DNA of 64,000 nt from Asterella californica. Taxonomy: Eukaryota > Streptophyta > Marchantiopsida > Marchantiales > Aytoniaceae. A model generated the notes under the pieces. That model worked only from the letters and a program-made list of their open reading frames with translations, had not been told where the DNA came from and did not search any database. Every line of letters starts with the position of its first letter. Position 1 is the first letter of the stretch. The translations under genes were made by a program, and so were the position numbers. The stretch lies in the NCBI GenBank assembly GCA_036924285.1, contig JAYKYS010000011.1:8122001-8186000 (forward strand), given 5' to 3'. Of this stretch, positions 13,501 to 24,240 are shown one piece after another.

Positions 13501-13613
13501 GCTATAGACGAGAACGTTCTTTGTCTCCATACCGTAGCCCCCCGAGGCGCGGTTATTCTTACCGCTCAAGATCCAACTCGAGATCGCGCTCAGTGACGCC
13601 GTATTATCGGTGA
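10581..13613 (+). CDS. SR45a: SR45a / Transformer-2-like serine/arginine-rich splicing factor (5' end not located)
   Basis: This is a nuclear RNA-binding splicing regulator of the Tra2/SR45a class, with an RS region, one RRM and a second RS region. Exons I can join are 10581-10640, 11254-11368, 11594-11743, 13148-13217 and 13345-13613. All introns are GT..AG and phases agree, giving 220 residues plus a partial codon up to the TGA at 13611. Exon 1 gives an Arg/Ser run (RRYRSRSRSRSPAR). Exons 2-3 give the RRM, with RNP2-like NLYVTGLS and RNP1 RGFGFVTM, plus the family hallmark VVDPRTRESRGFGFV. Exon 4 gives the linker RKRARTPTPGKYLGVR, and exon 5 an RS/YSPYR-rich tail ending SRSVTPYYR. The donor of exon 4 (GTATGT at 13218) is chosen for strength and phase; an alternative at 13200 is possible. 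The start codon and N-terminal exon lie upstream and were not found. The 1.4-kb intron 11744-13147 could host regulated splicing, as is known for this family. Confidence 0.88.
10722..10838 (+). repeat. Duplicated noncoding segment, copy 2
   Basis: This is the direct-repeat partner of 8692-8845. It lies inside the 613-bp intron following SR exon 10581-10640 and shares TACTAGAGAGTGGTCCTTGA and CATTCTCGACGT with copy 1. Confidence 0.75.
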
Positions 13614-16030
13614 AGTATCCTTTCGGGAGTGATATCTTTTGCCTGCTTTTGTTCAGTCATGCTTTAGTGTTATATAGATGCCAAGCTGACCAACGATGCG
13701 TTTGGTCTATGCTGGCATACAACGGATTGAAGGAGTTCGGTTTGCTGGTCCTTAGTTAGGCGAAGACTGGCATATCGATGTTTTGGGAAGCTGCATTAGT
13801 TTCCCTTGACCAGTAGCATTACTGTCTTGAGTTCTGAAGCACGCCCAGTTGGACTCCAGGAAGGTACCAAGATGAGTGGAGATATGCTAGCCTTTTGAAT
13901 GTGTACATGCACGTATTATTGAGGAGAATCCCTTCGCTACCATGGTGGAACTTAGGCTTTGTATCTGGCAAACCGCCGTCTGTTTAGGTTGATAGATGAG
14001 TAGAAACTTTTAGAACGGGAATTGTGGATTGCTAGATTACAACTCTTGAAGGTTTGTTACCGTTGCTGTTCATGTATGTTTTAGCCATCACCTCGGGTCC
14101 CTTTCGGGTGAAGCAGCGAGCGCTGTTAGAGTAACAATTTCTTCTGAAGAATTGGTGTAGAATACACGAATATATGTCCTGTAATACCCCGAACTTGAGT
14201 ATGAATACTGGTTGAGAAGGTGAAATGTGTTGTTTTCGTGTGTCCTAACAGCGTTTCATCGTATGCGTGGAGAACTCGTTGTTGGTTTATGTACACCCAG
14301 ATGTCTTTCTAGCATTCAGCATTCGTACTATAGGGGTCAAGTAATGACCTGAAACGTTCATGTGAGCAGCTGCACGAGTACACACGTGTTCAGCTTGTTG
14401 GGGACAGGACCTTGGGTTCAACTTACCTCTAGTGCCACCCAGGCGGTGCTTTGCGTGTATCACCTTGGTTCCCCCATTAACCTAAGCATTAATAAGTAAG
14501 CAGGTCGTCTGATGAGTGCGGATCCATCGTTTCGGGTTTTGTTTTCTTCATTGCACGTCCTAGACTCTTTTCATCGAGCAATATTTGGGTGCCGTTTACT
14601 GTGGACTCATCTGGAATCAAGCGAGCGTTATAAGAACGATCTCTCGTACCGCCGTTGAGGTACTTCATTAGTAGTAGCGCAGATTTTGTTGGCCCGATGG
14701 CAAGTGTTCTCTGTGCGGGCGAGACCCGCGTTAAGCCGTGGCTCAAGTTTCTCTCGAGTATTGCTGTGTGAGTACGAGGATGTGAGAGCATGTCGAGCCG
14801 ACGTGGCCCCGAAAAAATGTGGATCAGATTTGTCCTATTAAATATGGACGACAGTTGACAAAGGTATGGCGATCCGACCCCTGAACTCCACTATCGCAGT
14901 ATGGTATAGAGGAGGATCAACATGAGGATCCTTTACCTGAATGATCGAATCTTTTTGCTGGAGCTTTACCTCGAGTAGTGTCGGTGTTATCCAAGCAACT
15001 ATAGCTCGCCCCTAGAAGTTACCGATCATGTAATTTCGTTTCTGACCGGGAGGGCCGCTTATGATAGTTCCCTTGGAGCCGGAGATGGTGGCCCTGAAAG
15101 AATTCTGTGTCTCTTAAACGATTTACCCCACATGTTGTCTATCGCATCAACGGAACATGAGCAACTGCGTGGTATTGAATATCTACAAGGTGTGTAGACA
15201 CGTCTATTTCCATCTCTGTAGCCTGCTTATTATTTTGTTGGTTTATAACCTAGTTCGACGAGTCGAGTGTGTTTGATGCATTTCAGTTCAAATTCTTTTG
15301 TCATTGAAGCTTTCCACAGATTTGTCAAGGGGCGAATCATAAACATTACAATATGAACCTGGTCTTGAATCTTGTTATATCGCAGTCGCCAGTGCATAAT
15401 GAGACGTGCTTATCTCTTATGAAGTTGCTCTCTAATGATTTCAGTAGTCAGGGTCGTTCTTCCTGGGACGTTTAAGGAGAGTGGAGATAACATCGGAAAG
15501 GGTTGCATCTACTCCCTTGCATGTTGTTCACCTCCTCTCTGGATGAGGCATGCGTTTTATTCACCTCCTCTTCCGAGTATTGAAGAGGAGATGCACAGGT
15601 GGTTTAATTTTTTACCTTATTACGTAATGAATTATGAAATGAGAAGAGCAGGATCCCGGTCTTATATCCTCAAAGGCGCGTCTTGGTCTTATATTCTCAA
15701 CGGCGCGTCTGCCCCAAATTACCGGTTAAGACTGTTTCCTCGGGGGACTCTCGTTGCAATTAACATATAACAATCAGAGAAAGGATTACATAGTTTATCA
15801 ACGTACGATACAATAAACATCTAACATAAATACTTTTTGCTCTATCATAAAGAAAGCAACGAATGTAATACTGTTATCTCGTAAGTTCAAAAGGATATTT
15901 TAATTGTAATTGTAGATTTCGAGATTTAGGGTGGTTGGTTGTCACTGCTTAAATATTTAAATAAACAAGTAATTTATATAAAAAGTGATTCACTTCTATT
16001 CGTTACTTGGAAATATTCCTCTTCACTATT
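13614..16030. other. 3' flank of the SR gene and intergenic DNA
   Basis: The SR gene 3' UTR should start here, but no firm poly(A) signal was chosen. A possible orphan coding exon at about 15056-15187 on + reads AAYDSSLGAGDGGPERILCL then LLNDLPHMLSIASTEHEQLR, ending just before a GTGTGT donor; I do not recognise it. A minus-strand frame at 14489-14791 (100 codons) has no known motif. At 15520-15600 there are hairpins containing TTCACCTC and CTCCTCTTC/GAAGAGGAG. Confidence 0.4.
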
Positions 16031-16035
16031 TCTAG

Positions 16036-16080
16036 CCTAGGGTTTAGGGTTTAGGCCGCAAGTCTAGGGTTTAACCCTAG
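16036..16080. repeat. Short interstitial telomere-like TTTAGGG motif
   Basis: About two and a half units of the plant telomere-type heptamer (CCTAGGGTTTAGGGTTTAGG) are followed by CTAGGGTTTAACCCTAG, a near-palindrome of the same motif. Such telo-boxes are common near plant promoters and in TEs. It is too short to indicate a chromosome end. Confidence 0.6.
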
Positions 16081-18190
16081 AGTCACTACAATGTAGTGGA
16101 CGAGGCAAAAAAGAAGTTACGTAACAAGAAGACAAAACATGATTTGATCCGTCAGAACGCTTGGCTGCCTTCACCGCTGGCAGAATGGACGCAGCAGGCC
16201 ATTCATCAAGCAGATCGATTCAGACCTAAGCCCGAACCATCCCGTAGTGTTGGTGCATTGACACCCAAGCCACTTCTCATCGTCGGGTTGTGAGGCTTGT
16301 ACGTTACGTTCGTCGTCTGTGGCATTACGCTGACCGAGAACATCTTCGGAGTGGTCTACGTTTGTTAAGATGTGGAACCGGTGCCTTGGAATGAAACAGT
16401 TGCCACTACGACTGTAGTGAATTTGGCATTTGAACGAGGAGGGTTGTCGGGTTACCGCTCCTGCTCGAACTGCCCACAGCCGAGTTACAAGCAGTCCAAG
16501 TTGATGGAAAGAAACTTTAAATACTATAAATCCAATGCATGTGGAAAGAATCTATAAATACTGCACTTCAAAACATACTCGCCTCAGCAGTTTTGTGTCG
16601 TTGAGGTTCTCGCTCTCATCACGAACAGTTTGTTCAAAAACCTTTTGCGTGTGCATATGAGGCATTGTCAAGCCTTGCATATCCATTCTGACGCACAGTC
16701 TAGCGACGCTCGGTTTACCATATTTGGATAAGGGTGCTGAGCTGAAAAGGATATGTACACTGCTGTGTGAGAGAAATATCCTATTGAGTGAAGATATTCA
16801 TTCATTTACACTTAGAATTCATGAGGTGTAATTTATGAGCTAATCCTTGTAGTAGGAAGGGTTAGCAATAAATTAATGTCTCAGAAAAGATTATATTTAT
16901 TCGTCAAAAAGAGCTCACTTATAGTTCACCGGCTAGGTTACGGTTTAACTCACTGCGTTTATGGGTTTTTTTCCAGAGTCCATGTGTCCTTCAGCTGAAT
17001 TATTTAAATTTAGTTTTTGTAAATAGTAATTTAAAAAAGTACCTTAAATTTAGATATTTATATTTTGATTTAGATTTATCTTAGACTTGCATTAATGTAC
17101 GAAACCAGTCATGGATAAATTTACACTCGGATCATTTAAATTTACACTTCGATTTAATGGTGCTCACACGTATACTCTCTTAATGTACGAAATCGACAGC
17201 AAATTATTGAGCCCAAATAGTAGGGTTTCCCTGATTCTTTCATTGTACAAGGCCGTCGAGAAGGATATTCCATCTTTGTCTCGATGAAGTTGATTACGTC
17301 GACTACAGACTTCCTTGCATATTATTATTCACCTCTTCCATGATCGGAAGAAGAGAATATGCAAAGGACTTTAATTTATCATTTAGATAATTAGACTTTC
17401 AAAAGAATGATTTTCTCACATAGTTATAGTAGGTTGTTATGGTTCTTATTGTGCGTAGTATTTCACATGTTTTATTGATTATTTTCAGAAGATCCGACAT
17501 GTACACTGCAATTAATTGAATTTTAAAGCTACTAAATATTTTTTCTTTAACGTTAATTCATTTCCTGTTAACATCTTGTTGGCACCATCACATGTGTCTA
17601 ATCCAACGAGAGTTTTTGATTTTTCACTTTTCACAACGTTTATCTTTTTCCTCTGGTCGACCAGAAGTTCACTTTGGATGTAAATATATTACAATTACGC
17701 CTCTGTCTCTATCCGGGCGATCCATTTTATTGAGCATTGGATGTTTTGACTACATGCTCAAGCCCGACATGAAGTTATGCTCGGTAATCTCACGCCCTCG
17801 ATAGTGGCTTACATGCTTAAGGCACCCTCAGGCAGTGGAGTTATGCAGCTTAACCCCACTGCGAGAAGTGTATTAGATGATGTCAAAGTTAGGGAGAATT
17901 ATTCTTTCACGGATGAAGGAATCTTTGCTGTAACTCATCGACAGCTTATGTGTGGAGTTTATGACATCCAATTTTGTGACGACACTCTATCCTACATCCG
18001 CGGGTACCTGAGGAGGTCTCAAACATGACCATGTAAATTATTTAGTACTTCTTACTTAAATAACATGTAACTTGGAATGATGGTGGACATGCGAGTATCG
18101 AGACCACTCACTTCTTGGAAAGTAACATTCAATTTGTGTGAAGTAGTGGAGGAGTGCCAGAAAGTACTTTGAAAATGAGAACGTTAAATT
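16081..18190. other. AT-rich intergenic DNA with small unassigned frames
   Basis: The frame 16096-16293 (MDEAKKKLRNKKTKHDLIRQ...) has coding-like composition but no identified family, and may be a captured fragment. The frame 17777-18028 (83 codons, MLGNLTPSIVAYMLKAPSGS...) ends just upstream of the Myb-like remnant and could be another piece of the same element. Hairpins lie at 16839-16866 (GCTAATCCTT / AAGGGTTAGC) and 17319-17366 (TTGCATATT / AATATGCAA, with CTCTTCC / GGAAGAG inside). Confidence 0.35.
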
Positions 18191-19214
18191 ATGACGAGCA
18201 AAAGGAGTAAGTCGGATGTAGACTATCTTGATGAGATTGAGAGTGATGTAGGCATTATCGATAGAGTTCCTATCGCTATGGTCCTCAAAAATCTCGAAGC
18301 GGTGAAGAAAGCACAAATTCGTTTGAATTTAGATGACTAGGAGAAAATTCTAGCATACATCGAGGATGAAGAGAACTTTACCGCGTTACACGGAGCAAGA
18401 CAAAAATCAAAGTTGGTGGAGGAAAATGTCTTAGCAAAGCCACTAGTTTGGGATTATGGCGGCTCAAATGTCAGAAAAGAATGGATTCTCATAGTGTTTG
18501 GTGTTGAACCAAAGAAACGATTTCATCGCTACGTAGATATGTACAAGAAAGCGAAAGATATTCAAGATAGCACAAGAGAAGGACTTACTGAGGAGTGGAT
18601 GTTGACAAGGATGACATTGGAAGAGAAATTGAACAGAAAATGTCCTCACTTCTTTCGGATGAATATTGTTTTTGGAAGTCGTGCGAACATTGATCCTCTT
18701 GCTTTGAATTCACTAGGGATACCGTTTGAAGAAGAGGTCTTAGGTTATGACTCCTAGTGCCAAGCAGAGAGTTCCCTTCTTCCTTGAGAATACTCGATTT
18801 AAAGAAGATGGAGATATGGATATTTCACAGTGCGGATATCAAAGTTTCGAGGAAGAAACGAGTCATATTGCTGAAGATGGAACGATCAATGAAGACGAAG
18901 AAGGAAGAAATGGAGAGACGAGCCGAAGAACCTCTACTGTCTCAAATATTCCTCAGTCGATGCAAGAGACATGTAGGAATCAGAGATTAACAAATAGTAG
19001 AAACATGAAAGTGGGTGTGTTGAATTTGTATGAAGAGAGCATCAAAGAGAAAGTCAGGTATAGAAAAGTTTATGTTCAGTATCGTATGACAACATTGGAA
19101 GAGAAAAAAAGAGCCAGAGAAAGTCCGAGTCTGAATCGAACATATCGCTCTCTTCTTCGGACGAACTCGTACAGTCATCTTGCTACCCTCTTCTCGAGTT
19201 TGAATCTTCTTTAA
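18191..19214 (+). pseudogene. Broken Myb/SANT (trihelix)-like transposon-type protein
   Basis: An ATG at 18191 opens a frame that runs to the TGA ending at 18757 with one internal TAG (18338-18340). It reads MTSKRSKSDVDYLDEIESDV, then RLNLDD*EKILAYIEDEENF, then KKRFHRYVDMYKKAKD and NRKCPHFFRMNIVFGSRANI. The layout is a Trp-anchored helix, then YK, then a C-P-H-x2-RM segment. It resembles the Myb/SANT DNA-binding proteins encoded beside PIF/Harbinger and similar transposases. The TAG sits where the first conserved Trp would be. After 18747 the frame shifts and continues as an acidic, low-complexity tail (EEETSHIAEDGTINEDEEG) to 19214. No transposase DDE domain was found nearby. Family assignment is by resemblance only. 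Confidence 0.5.
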
Positions 19215-21639
19215 TGCTAGATTCATCTAAACTTGAAGATTCATCGGAGCTTGAGGATGCCAACATCATCATCATCTCCACAATTTCCTCTAAATTCCAC
19301 CGTAATCATTTTCTCTCTGACACACGGGGCATGGCAAATGCGAAATGCAGATAAGTCTAATTTTCTCTCTGACACCTAAGCAATGGTAAACATTCACGCG
19401 AAGGCTGCAATCATAAACTTCGAACACAGATATTCAAACGAAACCCGATGGTAGTATGAGTACTCATGTGTCACACAACTCACGAGAAAACTGAATATCC
19501 ATCATGAAATTTCTCGTACACCACCCACTGAACTAAACTACGCATAGAACTTTCGTAAACCCACTCATCGAACAAAGCTCCGCACATAACCTTCGATTAC
19601 ATTCTTATGCAGGAAATCTTTATCCAATACATTCTTTGTAGAAACCTTGTAGTCTTTTTTCAATTTTAAAACATCTGATAGTACATGCCACGTAAACTTG
19701 TGAAAGTACATGCCACATAACCGTATTTAAAAGATATATCAAACATGGACATTAAGTTTATATTATATATCAACGTTAGCAGTAACTCCATGGACAAAAC
19801 CGAGACGGACAATGAGACAGAACCCGTGGATCACTTCTAGGGGTACCTCCAGAGCCACCCGCATACAAAATGGCCGTTGTTCGGAACTCATGTCCACGGA
19901 TCATGGAATAATCACTAGGAGCTCTAACTTTGACATCTCTTATTATCTTACTCGTAAAAAATCTCCATATGCGGGATGAAGACGAAAGGACCAAGGAGAT
20001 GCTTTGAAGTTCTCTCAATAGTTTTGCAAGCAAGATTCCTTCTCTTCATAGCTGTGGTAATGCAAAATGCTGCTATTCTCTTGTGAAAGACTGATTCACA
20101 ACAAATATTTCTTATGACAAGAGTCTTTATCGAGGACACCTATGCATATTTCACCTCTTGCATGCAAATATCCAAGGGCTTAATTTATTACTTAAATTTT
20201 TCTCGGAAGAGTTAGATAATAAATTAAACTCATCATAAATTAATGTACAAATAGATACAGGTTCTTGGATTCATATCTTTTAAAGTGTTGCTGTCTACTC
20301 AGGCCTTATGGTTTATATTCTATTTTTCTTACATTTCCAACTAATATTTATAAAGTATTTTATTGTTTTTATTTATTCGATATATAATTTTTATTTTATT
20401 TATATATTTTCCGATAACAACAAGCGAACAAAAATTTCCAGAAGTTTATCGAGCACGCATATTATCTACCTAACCGAGGTCACTTACTGGCAAATCAAAT
20501 TCTCCTTGCTGGTGATAGATACAGGAACAAAGAGCATTCTCTTGTATTGATGAACAAAGAACATTATACATTTTACTAATACAGAACGAGAGAACATCAG
20601 AATCAAGAGGGATTCACTCCCTTAATTTGTAAAAACCATTTGAGTTCGTGAAGAAGGATATTTTTATTATTTTAACAAAAATTTTAATGTCAAGAGATTC
20701 TAGAAACAGGTTATTTTTAATTATCATATCATTTATAGAAAAGATATAAATACTAATTTCTTTTTTTATAATCTATAGTTTTTATTACACGGTCTCATTA
20801 TTTCTATATAAATTAGATTTTTTGGAAATTTAGATCACTTATAATAAAAAATATCTGTTTATATTATTCAAAGAAAGTTTATTCTTAAAAGTAGGATACT
20901 AATTATTCAATTTTTTGAAAAACAAAACTATTCTAAATACAAATCTTAAAAAAAAGGTTATTTTTTATTAGTAATCGGACTCACTTGGTTTTGGACTTCT
21001 ACACTCAGTGATCCCCGTGATCAAGATTGATAACTTATGCGTTGAAATCTGTTCGAGATGATGTTGCAATATTTCTAAAATCATACACAAGAGTTTTTCA
21101 GTGTCTAGTCCAATCATGATATGAAACCAAAGATCGAGAGAATCGATTATGATCTGAGATATCACCATATATTCTTGGATAATTCAATTCACTCAATATA
21201 ACTTAAGAAGTCATACAAGTCAATTCAACTCTAATTGATTGTGCACCAGTGAACTCTTTAGAGAGCTTTGGCTGGCGACGTGGAGAGAACTGAATAGAAA
21301 ATAATTTTCATAGCTATGGCTAGCGATCGATCATATTAATACTTCTTCAATATGAACTTGTATGACTTCTTAAGTTGTACACAACAAGTTAATACACGCA
21401 GAAAAAGAAGCATAACATAGAGAGTGCTGAGTCCAGAGATCAAATTTAATCACAGACAGCATTATACATATTTCATAACATGATCAAGTATTAAGAAAAT
21501 CGAATTAGAATGCAAACGTCTATAGCATAGAAATGAAAGAGTAAAGTTCAGTAAATGTTTAGAGTTTAGAAGCATACATGTAACTCTTGAAAAGATAGCT
21601 TCCAAGCCCTTGTTAAAAATGGAGGATGACACTCCGCCA
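19215..21639. other. AT-rich DNA without a supported gene
   Basis: I see no gene. Long A/T runs dominate 20200-20960. A TTCACCTC-containing hairpin segment (GCATAT..., TTGCATGCAA) lies at 20140-20200, related to ones at 15.5 and 17.3 kb. Repeated words such as TACAAGTCAATTCA / TTGTATGACTTCTTAAGTTG between 21190 and 21380 suggest an inverted arrangement. Short minus-strand frames have no motif. Confidence 0.4.
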
Positions 21640-22300
21640 TCGATGGTTTCAACCTATCAGAATTATACTGTATGTGATCTGCAAGCAGACTTGGAATGAA
21701 TTTTTCTTTTCCAGACACCCCATGCATACTTGTTGTACTGACATAAACTCTTCTCCGTCATTCGCTTTGATTTTACTGGCTTCTGCTTGCTCAAAAAACA
21801 CTTTGATCTCTATAAGATAATCATTAGATAAAATGGAAATTTGTAAATCAACCTTAGTTCTTGTAGCATCCAAGTGGACCTTCATTATCTGTCCCTCTGG
21901 TTCTGAGTAAGGTTGATATTTGTAAGGTTTGTTGCAAGCTGAGTTTCACCTTCTGGAAGACTGCACCGCCATCAGAAGCCATGATAAATAAGAGATTCGC
22001 ATCTTCCCCAATCTTGCCAGTTTGGAGTTGATTCTACTAAGAAAAATCTCTCCACTGTTGGAATATCATAGCGCTGGAGAGATGACAAGAAAAGTGCGAG
22101 AAAGATTTCATTTGTCAACATTGAACTTGTTAAACTTCGGTAAGCTACTCCACGATCATCTAGAACTTCCACTTGTAGAAGTTCGAGTGTTGTTTCCTTT
22201 TTATCTTCTGCTTCTTGATAAGCATTGATGAAGTTTCGCCAAAACTGCATAATGGTCTTCCTCCAACCGATCTCTTTTTCATCGACTTTCAAGTGATGAA
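21640..22300 (-). pseudogene. Decayed coding segment of unknown family
   Basis: Two minus-strand frames look like real protein rather than chance: 22292-21972 (MKVDEKEIGWRKTIMQFWRN..., later DIPTVERFFLVEST) and 21885-21649 (MKVHLDATRTKVDLQISILS...). Between them a frame beginning MASDGGAVFQKVKLSLQQTL bridges the gap with shifts. Composition is balanced, with amphipathic helices. I do not recognise the family. It is most likely a transposon-carried or retrocopied fragment, given its AT-rich, repeat-bearing surroundings. Confidence 0.35.
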
Positions 22301-24240
22301 AAAGTGTGTGTGTGATCCGAGTATAGCCTTTTGCTGCTCAGCTTCTAGCCATGTTTTGGGTATGTTTCTCCGTTCGATCACAAATAGATGTAAAAGAGAA
22401 GAAGAAAATACAATTACAGCTCGATGTAATTTTCACATTCCCAAATAGAGCACATCATATGGAATAAACGATATGGATAGACATTAAGTACCTCGAAGTG
22501 TGCATGAAAAATTAACAACAACAATGATAAAAACCATTGTATTACTAGAAGATGTTTTGAGCAAACATCTGTCATAAGCATTAGTCTCACAAGGAATCAT
22601 TAGTACATAATCAGGTAAGGTTTGTTTAGTTATGATGAAATATTATCCAGACGTTGCTGAGTATTGAAGAATGTGTTTTATCTTTTCATTTTAAGACAAT
22701 CTGCATGTGAGAGACAAATCTCCAAATACAGTCCTTTTCATCAGATGAGCATGTCCAACAAGTCTCTCGTGAAATTTGTCAGCCATAGGAAACGATCTCC
22801 GTCAGTAGAGTACCCATTCAGAACACCATATTACACACTTGCAGTCATCTCTTGCAATTTCTGACATTCAAAGATAGCATTACGATCTGGTAAGTGGTGG
22901 AAGAGACATTTCAGAGTCATTCGAAAAGTAAAAGTCATTTTAGATTATAAGCTCCTTTGAATAATTGACAGACTTGTAATTTTGGTGAATGTTTTTAGGA
23001 CATGTTTGTTACATGTAGTTGTTTTGCTAATGTTTGAGGATTTGGTGGTGTGGATCCGGCTATGGAATACGTTTAAGGCAGAACAATGACTGGAAATGGA
23101 CGCTCCTTTGTTGTCAATACATGACATGTATTGACAACTTCTTTCCAAAATTGAGGAGAGAGAACAATGACTTAACTGTACATTATTTATGTGCAGACGA
23201 ATATATTTCTATTGACGATAATAGAATTCTGAAACGTCAACTTGCAGATATAAGAGATCCAGAACACAAATTCAGTATTTATATCTTCATTTGGTGTGAA
23301 TAAATCTATTAGATTTTGCTTTTGGAATTTAATAATTTAATCATCCAACTGTGAAGTTGCTAACGGTTTTTCATTTTGTATTCACATGACATCAGATTGA
23401 AACGAGACATAGTATACCTTGCTGAATTTAATAAAAGCTAAATTAAAGATTTTCTTAAATCTCCCACTGACTTACAGCCATTTGCTTACATTACATTGCA
23501 GTGGATTTTACTTACAATCAATTACATATCATTCAGATCCGACTTTTGCTTGGAATTGTTTGAACGGGGAAATGACGATTCTAAATTGCAAGATGATCAA
23601 GTTTGTTCTATGTTTTCTTCTGTTGTTATAAAGATCAGTATTGCTCGTGCTCTTCTAACAAAGAATGACTTAACTAGTTTATACTCAATATTCAACATTC
23701 GTTTCATTCAAACTGATATTTAAGGGGAAGGGGATTAATACTTGTTTACATATGTGAGTTTCATTGCAGTGGAAAAAGCAGAAACCATATCGAACTTCAT
23801 CTTGCATATCGACAAGTGACGCACTAGACTGCTATTGATACTATAGTTAAAATTAGAGAATAAGAACTCTAAGTTATCTTGAAAGATCTTGTTTCCCAAA
23901 ATGTCCTTCTAGGTTCTAGTTTTTTTCTCAAGCGTGAATACTACAAGTTGAAGAAAGAGTGTGCAATAGTATGCGCTGACTAGGATATGGATATTCACTA
24001 ACTCATGTAGATTTAGAAAGCAGGAGGATTTCATTAGTTTATGCCCTAACCCTTCCGACGGGAAGGGTTAGAACCTCAGTTAATGTTTCTCAACCCGGTC
24101 CCTCATTTATACTCATAGTAGTGCGAGATACAGTGCTACACTTATTGGTTTTGTCTGGATCTGTTGACAAGTTCAGGGCTGTTTAACACTTAACAGTTAT
24201 AGAAAACATTGGACCTTTAAAACAGCTTAACTATAACGAT
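22301..24240. other. AT-rich intergenic DNA with palindromes
   Basis: No gene is supported. Two conspicuous structures are a 29-bp palindrome at 23110-23138 and a stem-loop at 24046-24071 (CTAACCCTTCC / GGAAGGGTTAG). Confidence 0.4.
23110..23138. repeat. Perfect 14-bp-arm palindrome
   Basis: GTTGTCAATACATG (23110-23123), one central A, then the exact complement CATGTATTGACAAC (23125-23138). Confidence 0.95.

Noticed and set aside
14489..14791. 100-codon minus-strand gene
   Set aside because: Open frame without recognisable domain, in the likely 3' flank of a plus-strand gene; not enough to call.
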